Assembly: GCA_910587765.1 (NCBI GenBank)
Contig: CAJUNR010000026.1
Location: forward strand, 1 to 57,421
Source: an uncultured Lachnospiraceae bacterium
GTDB lineage: Bacteria; Bacillota; Clostridia; Lachnospirales; Lachnospiraceae
Length of the DNA stretch: 57,421 nt
Reading direction: 5' to 3'
Part shown: positions 8,822 through 17,325 of the stretch, in pieces
How the letters are laid out: each line of letters begins with the position of its first letter
How positions within the stretch are numbered: the stretch's first letter is position 1
The notes under the pieces: generated by a model
Databases searched by the model: none
What the model was told of the DNA's origin: nothing
Seen by the model: only the letters and a program-made list of their open reading frames with translations
Program-made: the position numbers and the translations under genes

Positions 8822-9025
8822 TTGGCAGATTATCAGAGTCAGAGATATCCTGGCGCGCGTCCGCTCATGCCGGCGTTCCGTCCGGAGGAGTTTCCGGTGG
8901 CGATGGCCTATGTGCCTTGGCAGCGCTGGAATACGGTATACGATCTTGAGAGAGCCCTGTCCACAGGGACGATTTTCCCGGAACTGGATAAACCATTCTA
9001 CGGCGTGAGAGGAGGATGCAGATAA
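8822..9025 (+). CDS. cotJA: Spore coat protein CotJA
   Basis: 67 aa. The block VAMAYVPWQRWNTVYDLE followed by GTIFPELDKPF is the diagnostic CotJA core. The protein belongs to the inner coat of the spore and is made in the mother cell. The start is taken as TTG 8822, since AAGGAAGGAA (8804-8813) lies 8 nt upstream; the longer open frame to 8693 runs through the terminator hairpin and is not translated. Its TAA overlaps the cotJB ATG by one base, so the two are translationally coupled. It is intact, in contrast with cotJC. Confidence 0.93.
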   Translation: MADYQSQRYPGARPLMPAFRPEEFPVAMAYVPWQRWNTVYDLERALSTGTIFPELDKPFYGVRGGCR

Positions 9026-9294
9026 TGGCACAGAAACAACCGACCAGAAAACAGATGCTTGACTGGGTAAATATGGTCAGCTTCGCGGTGACGGAGGCGA
9101 ATCTTTATCTGGATACGCACCCCGGCGACCCGGCTGCGCTGTCTTATTTTCAGGAGTACAGCCGTCTGAGAAATCAGGCGCTGAAGGATTATGCGTCCGT
9201 CTACGGGCCGCTGACGGTGGACACCGCGGGCGGCAGCCGGCAGATGTGGGAATGGGTCAACGAACCCTGGCCGTGGGAAGGAGGCGTATGCTGA
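9025..9294 (+). CDS. cotJB: Spore coat protein CotJB
   Basis: 89 aa. The N-terminal LDWVNMVSFAVTEANLYLDT segment and the LSYFQEYSRLRNQALKDY segment are typical of CotJB, as is the tryptophan-rich C-terminus. ATG 9025 has AGAGGAGG 9 nt upstream and overlaps the cotJA stop (TAATG). It ends one base before the ATG of the first cotJC fragment. Together cotJA, cotJB and cotJC form the conserved coat operon; here only the first two are uninterrupted. Confidence 0.92.
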   Translation: MAQKQPTRKQMLDWVNMVSFAVTEANLYLDTHPGDPAALSYFQEYSRLRNQALKDYASVYGPLTVDTAGGSRQMWEWVNEPWPWEGGVC

Positions 9295-9411
9295 ATGTGG
9301 AGTTATGAAAAACGGCTGGAATATCCGGTCAATATCAAAAATCCGGATCCGGCGCTGGCAAAGCTGATCATCACGCAGTTCGGCGGTCCCGACTGCAAAA
9401 AGATAGGATAA
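9295..9411 (+). CDS. cotJC: CotJC fragment 1 of 3 (N-terminus)
   Basis: A 38-codon frame starting directly after cotJB. Residues 1-33 (MWSYEKRLEYPVNIKNPDPA and on through LIITQFGGPD) are the authentic CotJC N-terminus. The last five codons (CKKIG) and the TAA come from foreign sequence beginning after the shared core at 9381-9392. CotJC is a manganese-catalase-like coat protein of about 190-215 aa, so as it stands the product is useless. The matching continuation starts at 17571. The codon phase (C of TTC, then GGC GGT CCC GA) is identical at both places, so joining is in frame. It is not a simple pseudogene if the interval is excised during sporulation. Confidence 0.93.
   Translation: MWSYEKRLEYPVNIKNPDPALAKLIITQFGGPDCKKIG
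9381..9392 (+). repeat. Left attachment core of element 1
   Basis: CGGCGGTCCCGA is shared exactly with 17571-17582, and GCAGT plus one mismatch extends the match upstream. To its right GACTGCA, then GATA and GAT at 9391-9409, mirror GACTGCA, GATA and GAT read from 17570 leftward on the other strand. That gives 14 of 19 matched positions around the core in the predicted circle. Confidence 0.85.
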
Positions 9412-9416
9412 CAATA

Positions 9417-9445
9417 TTGAACTTTTGAGCACGGGGTGCTATATT
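9417..9445 (+). promoter_or_regulatory. SigA promoter of trkA-trkH
   Basis: TTGAAC (9417-9422), a 17-bp spacer and TATATT (9440-9445). It begins 25 bp inside the left end of element 1, so the trk genes are expressed independently of the cot operon. Confidence 0.8.
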
Positions 9446-9483
9446 AAAGGCATATCTATCATAACGGAGGATGGGAACAGGAG

Positions 9484-10881
9484 ATGAACATCATTATTGC
9501 GGGCTGCGGGAAAGTGGGAGGAGCCATTGCCGAACAGCTCAGCCGGGAAGGACACGACATAACCGTGATTGACGAGAGGCCGGACGTGGTGCAGCACGTG
9601 GCGAACGCGGCGGACGTCATAGGAATCGTGGGAAACGGCGCGAGTTATAACATCCAGAAGGAGGCGGGGATCGAGAAAGCGGACCTGCTCATTGCGGTAA
9701 CCAACGCGGACGAGGTCAATCTGCTCTGCTGCCTGATCGCCAAGAAGGCGGGCGGCTGCCAGACCATCGCCAGAGTGCGCAATCCGGTTTATCATCAGGA
9801 GATCCGCCATATCAAGGAAGAACTGGGGCTGTCTCTTGTCATCAATCCGGAATGGGCGGCGGCTATGGAGATGTCGCGGCTTCTGCGTTTTCCCAAGGCC
9901 ATCGACATCGACACCTTTGCCAGAGGCAGGATTGAGCTTCTGCGTTTCCGCCTGGAGGAGGACAACCGGCTGTGCGGACAGAAGATCCGCAATCTCGGGG
10001 AGCTGTCCCAGTGCGAAGTGCTGATCTGCGTTGTGGAGCGCCAGAAGCAGGTGCTGATTCCGGACGGCGAGTTTGAGCTGGCGACCGGGGATACGATCTC
10101 CATCGTGGCTTCGCCCGTGAATGCCAGCCGGTTCTTCCGCCTGATCGGGATTCAGACCAATCAGGTGAAAAATACGATGATTATCGGAGGCGGAAAGCTT
10201 GCGTTCTACCTGGCCAAAAGGCTTCTGGAAATGGGGATCCGGGTCAAGATCGTAGACAAGGATCGGGCGTACTGCGAGAAGCTGTGCGAACTGCTTCCCA
10301 AAGCGATGATTATAAACGGAGACGGCACGGATCAGGAGCTGCTGGCAGAGGAAGGACTGGCGGACAGCGAAGGATTTGTGGCGCTTACCGATATGGACGA
10401 GGAAAACGTCATGCTCGCGCTTTATGCGAAGGAGATGAGCAGGGCGAAGAAGATCACCAAGGTCAGCAGCAACACTTACGATAATATTATCTCCACGCTG
10501 GACATCGGAAGCGTGATCCATCCCAAGCACATCACGGCGGAAAGCATCCTGCAGTATGTCCGCGCCATGCAGAACTCCATTGGCAGCAATGTGGAGACGC
10601 TGTACCGGCTGATGGACGGCAGGGCGGAGGCGTTGGAATTTATCATCCGGGAAAAGGGTGAAGTGACGGATATCCCTCTGCAGACGCTGAATTTAAAGCC
10701 CGGGCTTCTGGTCTGCGCCATACACCGGCGGGGGAAGGTGATTATTCCCAAAGGACAGGACTGCCTGGAACTGGGAGATTCCGTCATCATCATTACGACA
10801 AGCTGCAGTGAGCTCAAAGATATCTGCGATATTCTGGACAAATCCCATGCGGCGCGTCAGGCAAAGGCGGGCGCTGTATGA
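9484..10881 (+). CDS. trkA: Trk potassium uptake regulatory subunit TrkA
   Basis: 465 aa built from two RCK units, each with an N-terminal Rossmann NAD/nucleotide-binding fold and a TrkA-C domain. The two dinucleotide-binding glycine motifs are visible: IIIAGCGKVGGAIA at the start and MIIGGGKLAFYLAKRL near residue 230. NGASYNIQKEAGIEKADLLIAVT is the standard continuation. It is a cytoplasmic peripheral subunit that gates TrkH in response to nucleotides. GGAGG lies upstream and trkH overlaps the stop (ATGA), so the two subunits are coupled. It sits inside intervening element 1, although it is an ordinary housekeeping gene. Confidence 0.95.
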   Translation: MNIIIAGCGKVGGAIAEQLSREGHDITVIDERPDVVQHVANAADVIGIVGNGASYNIQKEAGIEKADLLIAVTNADEVNLLCCLIAKKAGGCQTIARVRNPVYHQEIRHIKEELGLSLVINPEWAAAMEMSRLLRFPKAIDIDTFARGRIELLRFRLEEDNRLCGQKIRNLGELSQCEVLICVVERQKQVLIPDGEFELATGDTISIVASPVNASRFFRLIGIQTNQVKNTMIIGGGKLAFYLAKRLLEMGIRVKIVDKDRAYCEKLCELLPKAMIINGDGTDQELLAEEGLADSEGFVALTDMDEENVMLALYAKEMSRAKKITKVSSNTYDNIISTLDIGSVIHPKHITAESILQYVRAMQNSIGSNVETLYRLMDGRAEALEFIIREKGEVTDIPLQTLNLKPGLLVCAIHRRGKVIIPKGQDCLELGDSVIIITTSCSELKDICDILDKSHAARQAKAGAV

Positions 10882-12326
10882 ATTACCGGATGATACGTTA
10901 TATAATTGGAAGTCTGATACAGATGGAAGCGGTGATGTTTCTGCTTCCGGCGTTTACCGCGCTGCTTTACGGGGAGCAGCGGTGTGTGGCGGCGTTTCTC
11001 GGCGTCGCCCTGTTCTGCGTGGCGGGCGGTCAGCTTCTGAAGGGGAGAAAACCGGAAAACGTGACGATCTTTTCTTCGGAAGGCTATGTCAGCGTGGCGG
11101 TGTGCTGGATTGTCATGAGTATCTGCGGGGCCATGCCGCTCTATTTCAGCGGTTATTTTCCCAATCCGGTGGATGCGCTGTTCGAGATCGTGTCCGGGTT
11201 CACCACGACCGGAGCGACCATATTGGGCGATGTGGAGATTCTGCCCCGATCCGTGCTGATGTGGAGAAGCTTTTCCCACTGGGTCGGCGGTATGGGCGTT
11301 CTGGTTTTCATGCTGGCACTGCTTCCTCTGGCGGGCGCGTCCAGTATGCACCTGATGCGGGCGGAGAGCCCGGGGCCGTCCGTCGGAAAGCTGGTGCCCA
11401 AGGTGCGCAGTACGGCGAAGATTCTGTACGCGATTTACTTTTTTATGACGGTCGCGGAATTTCTGCTTCTGCTCCTGTCGGGCTGTCCGCTGTTTGATTC
11501 CGTGAATCTGTCCTTTGCGACGGCGGGGACCGGAGGATTCGGCGTACTCAACAGCAGCGCGGGCGAGTACAATGCGGCGGTTCAGATCATCCTCACGGTG
11601 TTCATGATCCTCTTCGGCGTTAATTTTAACGTTTATTTTCTGATCTATTCTAAAAATATCAGGGACGCGCTGCGCTGCGAGGAAGCGCGGATCTATATGG
11701 GGATCATCGGCGTTTCCGTGCTGCTGATCACGGCCAATACGTACGCGGGCATTCGCGGGCTGGGGGAGACGGTCCGGCATGCGGCGTTTCAGGTGGCGTC
11801 CATCATCACGACGACCGGCTTCTCAACGGTGGACTTTGAGCTGTGGCCGGAATTTTCGAGGACCATACTGGTGATTCTGATGTTTGTAGGCGCCTGTGCG
11901 GGCAGTACCGGCGGCGGCATCAAGGTGTCGCGGATCGCGATCATGGCCAAGACCGTCCTCAAGGAACTGGCGTTCATGATTCATCCGAGAAAGGTGCAGA
12001 AGACCCGTTTTGAGGGAAAAACCGTAGAACACGAAGTGCTGCGCTCGATCAACGTGTTTCTGATCGCCTATCTCGGCATCTTCGTCCTCTCGGTGCTGTT
12101 GATCTCGCTGGACGGGTTCGACGGGATCACGAATTTCACGGCGGTGGCGTCGACGATCAACAATATCGGTCCGGGGCTCTCGAAGGTGGGGCCCACGCAG
12201 AATTTTTCCATCTACTCCAACGCCTCCAAACTGATCCTTACGTTTGACATGCTGGCGGGCCGGCTGGAGATTTTCCCGATGCTGATCCTGTGCACGGCCG
12301 GCTTCCGAAGAAAGCGCTGGAACTGA
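10878..12326 (+). CDS. trkH: Trk potassium uptake membrane subunit TrkH
   Basis: 482 aa, polytopic. The four selectivity-filter loops of the TrkH/KtrB superfamily are seen in order: SGFTTTGATIL, TAGTGGFGVL, TTTGFSTVDF and INNIGPGLSKVGP. GACAGSTGGGIKVSRI is the conserved segment after the third pore. It imports K+ as a homodimer with TrkA. The ATG overlaps the trkA stop by 4 nt. A terminator follows at 12394-12431. It is cargo of element 1, so mother cells that excise the element would lose this operon, which matters little in a terminal cell. Confidence 0.95.
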   Translation: MNYRMIRYIIGSLIQMEAVMFLLPAFTALLYGEQRCVAAFLGVALFCVAGGQLLKGRKPENVTIFSSEGYVSVAVCWIVMSICGAMPLYFSGYFPNPVDALFEIVSGFTTTGATILGDVEILPRSVLMWRSFSHWVGGMGVLVFMLALLPLAGASSMHLMRAESPGPSVGKLVPKVRSTAKILYAIYFFMTVAEFLLLLLSGCPLFDSVNLSFATAGTGGFGVLNSSAGEYNAAVQIILTVFMILFGVNFNVYFLIYSKNIRDALRCEEARIYMGIIGVSVLLITANTYAGIRGLGETVRHAAFQVASIITTTGFSTVDFELWPEFSRTILVILMFVGACAGSTGGGIKVSRIAIMAKTVLKELAFMIHPRKVQKTRFEGKTVEHEVLRSINVFLIAYLGIFVLSVLLISLDGFDGITNFTAVASTINNIGPGLSKVGPTQNFSIYSNASKLILTFDMLAGRLEIFPMLILCTAGFRRKRWN

Positions 12327-12393
12327 CCGGCCGGGCGGCGTCCCTGTCCTTCGCACGGTCTGTTTTGGGCAGATGTGATAAAAAAATGTTTCG

Positions 12394-12431
12394 GAGAAGT
12401 GTTATTTCGTGAAAATGACACTTCTCTTTTT
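12394..12431 (+). terminator. Terminator of the trk operon
   Basis: GAGAAGTGTTATTT pairs with AAATGACACTTCTC (one G-T wobble) around a CGTG loop, followed by TTTTT. It lies 67 bp after the trkH stop. Confidence 0.85.
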
Positions 12432-12442
12432 GAATTAAATAT

Positions 12443-12470
12443 GTTAAAATATTAACGTTAAATATTTAAC
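12443..12470. promoter_or_regulatory. Tandem Rex-like operators upstream of adhE
   Basis: Two abutting 14-bp dyads, GTTAAAATATTAAC (12443-12456) and GTTAAATATTTAAC (12457-12470). Each fits the core GTTAA-N4-TTAAC of the clostridial Rex consensus (TTGTTAA-N4-TTAACAA), and the second is flanked by AA on the right. Rex senses the NADH/NAD ratio and represses fermentation genes such as adhE. The remaining leader to 12817 is AT-rich and holds no gene; no SigA promoter stands out with confidence. Confidence 0.65.
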
Positions 12471-12817
12471 AATAATACTTTAATAATACAGAAAGGAAAC
12501 AGATAACGGGACGATCTGCTGTCAAAACAGTTTGTTAAAGAATTATCTTTATAAAAAATCATGAAAAAGCTCTTTCTTTTTTGAAAAGAGTATGTTACAA
12601 TATGCATAAAGTTGCGGGTGTGTAAAGGAAAAAATTGTAAATAATCAATAATTTCTAAATTTGGATCATTTCTGGTCAGGCGGATTCTGAACAGGCAATT
12701 TCCAAAGGGGATGATTTCCAGTTTGGACCGTTTCGCCCGGCAGCGGTGAGCATGGAGAAGGTTTACCGGAGCAATTCCGGTATATCAAATATAAAGAGCT
12801 ATAGAAGGAGGATATTT

Positions 12818-15436
12818 ATGGCAAAACAGGAAGCAAAAAACGCACCGGAACCCAAGACTGAGGTGGAACTGCTGCAGGAAAAGATCGCTGCGATGAGAGA
12901 AGCGCAGAAAGTCTTTGCTACCTTTACGGAGGAACAGGTAGACAAGATCTTCTTTGAGGCTGCCATGGCTGCCAACAAGCAGCGTATTCCGCTTGCAAAG
13001 CTGGCCTGCGAAGAGACCGGTATGGGTGTAGTAGAAGACAAGGTCATTAAGAATCATTATGCGGCTGAGTATATGTACAATTCTTATAAAAAAGTGAAGA
13101 CCGTCGGCGTGATCGAAGAGGACAAAGCTTTTGGAATCAAGAAGATCGCTGAGCCGGTAGGTCTTGTGGGCGCTGTCATTCCGACCACGAACCCGACCTC
13201 TACCGCTATTTTCAAATGTCTGATCTGTCTGAAGACCAGGAACGCGATCATCATCAGCCCGCATCCCCGTGCAAAGAAGTGTACGATTGAGGCTGCAAGG
13301 ATCGTTTTGGATGCGGCAGTAAAAGCAGGCGCTCCGGAAGGAATCATCGGATGGGTGGATGAGCCGACGATCGAGCTCTCCAATCTGATCATGAAGTCCG
13401 TGGATGTCATTCTGGCAACCGGCGGACCCGGCATGGTGAAAGCTGCTTATTCGTCCGGTAATCCGGCTATCGGCGTAGGCCCGGGAAACACTCCGGTTAT
13501 CATGGACAGCAGTTGTGATATTCAGACAGCAGTTTACTCCGTGATTCATTCCAAGACATTCGATAATGGTATGATCTGCGCGTCCGAGCAGTCTGTAACG
13601 GCAATTGCAGATATCTATCCGGCAGTGAGAGCTGAGTTTATCAAACGCGGCTGCCATATGCTGAACAACGAAGAGCTGGATAAAGTGCGTAAGATTATTC
13701 TGACGGAGGCAGGCACCGTCAATCCGAAGATCGTAGGCCAGAAGGCTGCAACGATCGCTGAGCTGGCTGGTTTTACCGTACCGGCTGAGACCAAGATCCT
13801 GATCGGTGAGGTTACTTCTGTAGACGTATCTGAGCCCTTCGCGCATGAAAAGCTTTCTCCGGTACTGGCACTTTACAAGGCGCCGGATTTCAAGACCGCT
13901 CTGGATATGGCGGAGAGACTGGTGGCAGACGGCGGATACGGCCATACATCTTCTCTGTATATTCATCCGTCACAGACCGAGAAGATGGCAGAGCATGCAG
14001 CGCGCATGAAGACCTGCCGTATCCTGGTGAATACACCTTCTTCTCATGGTGGAATCGGAGATCTTTATAACTTCAAGCTTGCTCCGTCACTGACCCTTGG
14101 CTGTGGTTCCTACGGTGGAAACTCCGTATCAGAGAACGTGAATGTAAAACATCTGATCAATATCAAGACCGTGGCTGAAAGGAGAGAGAATATGCTTTGG
14201 TTCCGTACACCTCAGAAGGTATACTTTAAGAAAGGCTGTCTGCCGGTTGCGCTGGACGAGCTGAAAACATACTATGGAAAGAAAAAAGCCTTCATTGTTA
14301 CGGATACGTTCCTTTACACCAGCGGAATGACGAAAGCGATCACGGATCAGCTGGATGATATGGGTATCACTCATACCTGCTTCTACGAGGTAGCTCCGGA
14401 TCCGACACTTCAGATCGCCCGCAAAGGTCTGGAGCAGCTGAAAGCATTCGGACCGGATGTGATCATCGCTCTGGGCGGCGGTTCCTCTATGGATGCCGGC
14501 AAGATCATGTGGCTCATGTATGAGCATCCGGAGTGCAACTTCGAAGATCTGGCTATGGACTTCATGGATATCCGTAAGAGAGTCTATGTATTCCCGAAGA
14601 TGGGCGAGAAGGCAATGTTTGTTGCGATCCCAACTTCTTCCGGTACCGGTTCCGAGGTAACTCCGTTCGCGATCATTACGGACGCTGATACAGGTACCAA
14701 ATGGCCCATCGCTGACTATGAGCTGCTGCCGAATATGGCAATCATCGACACGGATTTCATGATGAATCAGCCCAAGGGCCTGACCAGCGCTTCCGGTATC
14801 GACGCTCTTACCCATGCACTGGAGGCTTACGCATCCATCATGGCAACGGATTACACCGATGGTCTTGCACTGATGGCAACCAAGAATATCTTCACCTATC
14901 TGCCCAGCGCTTTTGACAACGGTGCTGCAGATCCGATCGCAAGAGAGAAGATGGCGAACGCTTCCACGATGGCTGGTATGGCATTCGCGAATGCATTCCT
15001 CGGCATCTGCCACTCCATGGCACACAAGCTGGGTGCATACCATCACCTGCCGCATGGCGTTGCAAACGCTCTGCTGATCGAACTGGTAATGCGCTACAAC
15101 GCAGATCCGGCTCCGGTGAAGATGGGAACCTTCTCCCAGTATCCGTATCCGCATGCAAAGGAAAGATACTGTGAGATGGCAAGATTTGTCGGTATCCAGG
15201 GCAAGAACGACGACGAAGTATTCGAGAACTTTATCAAGGCAATTGCGGATCTGAAAGCAAAAGTCGGCATCAAGAGAACCATCAAAGAGTATGGTATCAA
15301 GGAAGAAGACTTCATGGCTACGCTGGATGAGATGGTGGAAAACGCCTTCAACGATCAGTGTACCGGTGCTAATCCGAGATATCCGTTGATGGAAGAGATG
15401 AAAGCAATCTATCTGAAAGCTTATCATGAGGGTTAA
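12818..15436 (+). CDS. adhE: Bifunctional acetaldehyde-CoA/alcohol dehydrogenase
   Basis: 872 aa. The N-terminal CoA-acylating aldehyde dehydrogenase half contains the catalytic Cys in NGMICASEQS and the PTTNPTSTAIFK segment. The C-terminal iron-dependent alcohol dehydrogenase half has the NAD loop ALGGGSSMDAGK and the iron-binding stretch HALEAYAS, then CHSMAHKLGAYHHLPHG. It reduces acetyl-CoA to ethanol in two steps and regenerates NAD+ in fermentation; spirosome filaments are typical. AAGGAGG (12805-12811) sets ATG 12818. Codon use is more biased than in its neighbours, which suits a highly expressed gene. Rex-like operators lie 350 bp upstream and a perfect terminator follows. It is carried inside intervening element 1. 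Confidence 0.97.
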   Translation: MAKQEAKNAPEPKTEVELLQEKIAAMREAQKVFATFTEEQVDKIFFEAAMAANKQRIPLAKLACEETGMGVVEDKVIKNHYAAEYMYNSYKKVKTVGVIEEDKAFGIKKIAEPVGLVGAVIPTTNPTSTAIFKCLICLKTRNAIIISPHPRAKKCTIEAARIVLDAAVKAGAPEGIIGWVDEPTIELSNLIMKSVDVILATGGPGMVKAAYSSGNPAIGVGPGNTPVIMDSSCDIQTAVYSVIHSKTFDNGMICASEQSVTAIADIYPAVRAEFIKRGCHMLNNEELDKVRKIILTEAGTVNPKIVGQKAATIAELAGFTVPAETKILIGEVTSVDVSEPFAHEKLSPVLALYKAPDFKTALDMAERLVADGGYGHTSSLYIHPSQTEKMAEHAARMKTCRILVNTPSSHGGIGDLYNFKLAPSLTLGCGSYGGNSVSENVNVKHLINIKTVAERRENMLWFRTPQKVYFKKGCLPVALDELKTYYGKKKAFIVTDTFLYTSGMTKAITDQLDDMGITHTCFYEVAPDPTLQIARKGLEQLKAFGPDVIIALGGGSSMDAGKIMWLMYEHPECNFEDLAMDFMDIRKRVYVFPKMGEKAMFVAIPTSSGTGSEVTPFAIITDADTGTKWPIADYELLPNMAIIDTDFMMNQPKGLTSASGIDALTHALEAYASIMATDYTDGLALMATKNIFTYLPSAFDNGAADPIAREKMANASTMAGMAFANAFLGICHSMAHKLGAYHHLPHGVANALLIELVMRYNADPAPVKMGTFSQYPYPHAKERYCEMARFVGIQGKNDDEVFENFIKAIADLKAKVGIKRTIKEYGIKEEDFMATLDEMVENAFNDQCTGANPRYPLMEEMKAIYLKAYHEG

Positions 15437-15464
15437 TGTTTCCTGACTGGGGTTTTAGAAAGGC

Positions 15465-15494
15465 GGGGAGTGCGCATGCGCACTCCCCGTTTTA
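15465..15494 (+). terminator. Terminator of adhE
   Basis: A perfect 24-nt palindrome (GGGGAGTGCGCA with TGCGCACTCCCC) followed by GTTTT. The bases from here to 15627 hold nothing else recognisable. Confidence 0.85.
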
Positions 15495-15627
15495 TGCACA
15501 CGGGCGTCGGGATGAAATATGCCGGCAGGCGGACGGACGCCCGGTGCGATTCATACACCGGCCGGCTTTCGGCTCGTTGAGGGGCCCGGGAGGAAAAACA
15601 ACGATGGAAACTGCTCTCTGCGGCCGC

Positions 15628-17067
15628 TCATAGGCGGTAATAAATGCGGACAGCATTTTCCGGGCGGTAGAAGATTATGTGGGAGAGAAAGGTTCTTAAA
15701 AGTTCGTTTTTGGCGGTTTCGGATATCGTTTCCCGGGCGAGCAGGGCGGGAATCTGTTTCAGAGAGAACTGTACGTGCGGCGCGGCCTGCGGCGAGGATG
15801 CGTTCTGCCGAAGGATTTCTTCCTCCAGTTCCCGTATCCGCCCGGCGATCCGCGCTTTGTGTTCCTGATATTCTTCCAGACTGTCGGCGCCGGATTCATA
15901 GGCCTCCTGTATCCGTGAAAGCCGGCGGGACTCCTGTTCCAGAAGGCGGGAGAAGACGGCGGTTTCCCGTCCGGAAGCAGCCGGTTTGTCGATCTGAACA
16001 CGGATCTGTTCACAGGCGCCGCCGGACAGATCCGCTTCGAGTCCGGTCAGGACCGCCCGGTTCAGTTTTTCGAGGCGGATATGATGGCTTGTGGCGCACA
16101 GGCCTTTGGCATACCGGCGGCACTGGAGCGATCGGCCCTTTTCGGCGGGCGTCAGGGTACTTCCACAGCGGCTGCACCGGACCAGTCCCCGGAGCATATA
16201 GCAGGCGGAAGAAGTTCCGGTTCTGACCGGGGCTTTTTCTTTCTGCCTCCCGAGCTGTTCCTGGACCCGGCGGAACGTCTCCGCATCAATCAGGGCGGGA
16301 TGCCGTCCGTCGACGGTGCGCATGGAAGGGGAGGGACTGCGGTCGGATGAAAGTTCGTTTCCCGTACGGCGGCGGAGTTTCCCGGTGTAGGTCGGATTGG
16401 TGAGGATGTACTGTACCGTGCGGCTCTCAAAAGGGTTGCCGCGGGCAGTGCGGATTCCCAGACGGTTGAGTTTGACGGCAATCTGGCGGCAGGTCAATCC
16501 GTTTAAGCAGTCTTCAAAAATCATGGGTACGAGAAAGCTTTTCTCCGCGTCCGGTACGAAGCACTCCGTTCCCATTCGGTAGCCGAAGGGCGGGACCGAT
16601 ACCACTCCGCCGCGGGAAAATTTTTCGTTCATGCCCCGGCGCACTTCCTGCGCCAGATTGATGGAATAGTATTCGTCCATGGCTTCAAGCAGCGCTTCGA
16701 TGAGGATGGCGGTGGGATCGTCCGACAACTGTTCGGTGATGGAGATCACATGGATGCCGCAGTCCTTTCGGAGCATGGATTTGTAGAGAATGCTGTCCTG
16801 ACGGCTGCGGGCAAAACGCGAAAATTTCCAGACAAGAATGAGGTCGAAGGGTCGGGGCTTTTGTTTGGCCATACCGATCATCCGCAGGAAGGCCGGACGC
16901 CTGCTGGCGGATCTGCCGCTGATGCCTTCATCCAGAAAGATCAGGTGTTCGGGAAGAAGAATCTCATGCGCGGCGGCGTATTCGCGGATCTTTTTTAACT
17001 GGCTGTCGGGGGAGTATTCGGTCTGGTCTTCGGTCGAGACCCGGATATAAGCGGCGCCTGTCTTCAT
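15628..17067 (-). CDS. Large serine recombinase of element 1 (SpoIVCA-like)
   Basis: 479 aa. The N-terminal resolvase domain has the catalytic Ser in YIRVSTEDQ and the conserved DEGISGRSASRRPAF and WKFSRFARSR segments. A recombinase domain follows (PFGYRM, then LNRLGIRTARG). A zinc beta-ribbon (CSRCGS, with further Cys in LQC and LC) and a coiled coil rich in Glu/Arg complete the large-serine-integrase plan. It should bind dyad att sites and catalyse directional recombination. It points away from the nearby right att core, separated by a small ORF. AGGAGG precedes the ATG and a sigma-E-like promoter lies upstream. Best reading: the excisionase of element 1, analogous to SpoIVCA of skin. Confidence 0.92.
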   Translation of the reverse strand: MKTGAAYIRVSTEDQTEYSPDSQLKKIREYAAAHEILLPEHLIFLDEGISGRSASRRPAFLRMIGMAKQKPRPFDLILVWKFSRFARSRQDSILYKSMLRKDCGIHVISITEQLSDDPTAILIEALLEAMDEYYSINLAQEVRRGMNEKFSRGGVVSVPPFGYRMGTECFVPDAEKSFLVPMIFEDCLNGLTCRQIAVKLNRLGIRTARGNPFESRTVQYILTNPTYTGKLRRRTGNELSSDRSPSPSMRTVDGRHPALIDAETFRRVQEQLGRQKEKAPVRTGTSSACYMLRGLVRCSRCGSTLTPAEKGRSLQCRRYAKGLCATSHHIRLEKLNRAVLTGLEADLSGGACEQIRVQIDKPAASGRETAVFSRLLEQESRRLSRIQEAYESGADSLEEYQEHKARIAGRIRELEEEILRQNASSPQAAPHVQFSLKQIPALLARETISETAKNELLRTFLSHIIFYRPENAVRIYYRL

Positions 17068-17096
17068 AACGCGCCTCCTTTTGCCGGCTTTGGAAT

Positions 17097-17126
17097 ATTT
17101 TATTCGCGGAGGTCCTGTCCTTATTC
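17097..17126 (-). promoter_or_regulatory. Sigma-E-like promoter of recombinase 1
   Basis: On the minus strand GAATAAG (17126-17120), a 15-bp gap and AATAAAAT (17104-17097) match most of the sigma-E pattern (G-A-ATA at -35; xATAxAAT at -10). Transcription would start near 17090, just before the AGGAGG of the recombinase. spoIVCA of B. subtilis is sigma-E controlled. A match this short could be chance. Confidence 0.4.
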
Positions 17127-17325
17127 GCAGCGATTTGCACGCGCGATGCCCGGATACCCGGCTCCGGCGAATCCTCCTTCCGGCCCCGCCGGAGCTTATG
17201 GGTATTGAGGAGAGGCTTCAGAAGATCGGGCGTCCGTGAAGTGGTCGGACCTGTCTGGTTTTGGCGGAGTCATAAAGACTTTGCAGGGGCATAAGATGGA
17301 AAGAAAAGCACAAGGAGGATCGGCG

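Noticed and set aside
9295..9411. Reading the 38-codon CotJC fragment as an ordinary pseudogene
   Set aside because: The other two parts of the gene are present downstream, undamaged and in matching phase, with recombinases and att-like cores, so reversible interruption explains more.
9439..10530. Minus-strand open frame over trkA
   Set aside because: Shadow of trkA without a ribosome site or homology.
12785..15427. Two long minus-strand open frames over adhE
   Set aside because: Antisense to a full-length AdhE with strong codon bias; the proteins look random.
15519..16226. Plus-strand open frame over recombinase 1
   Set aside because: Arg/Gly/Pro-rich shadow of the recombinase; no ribosome site.
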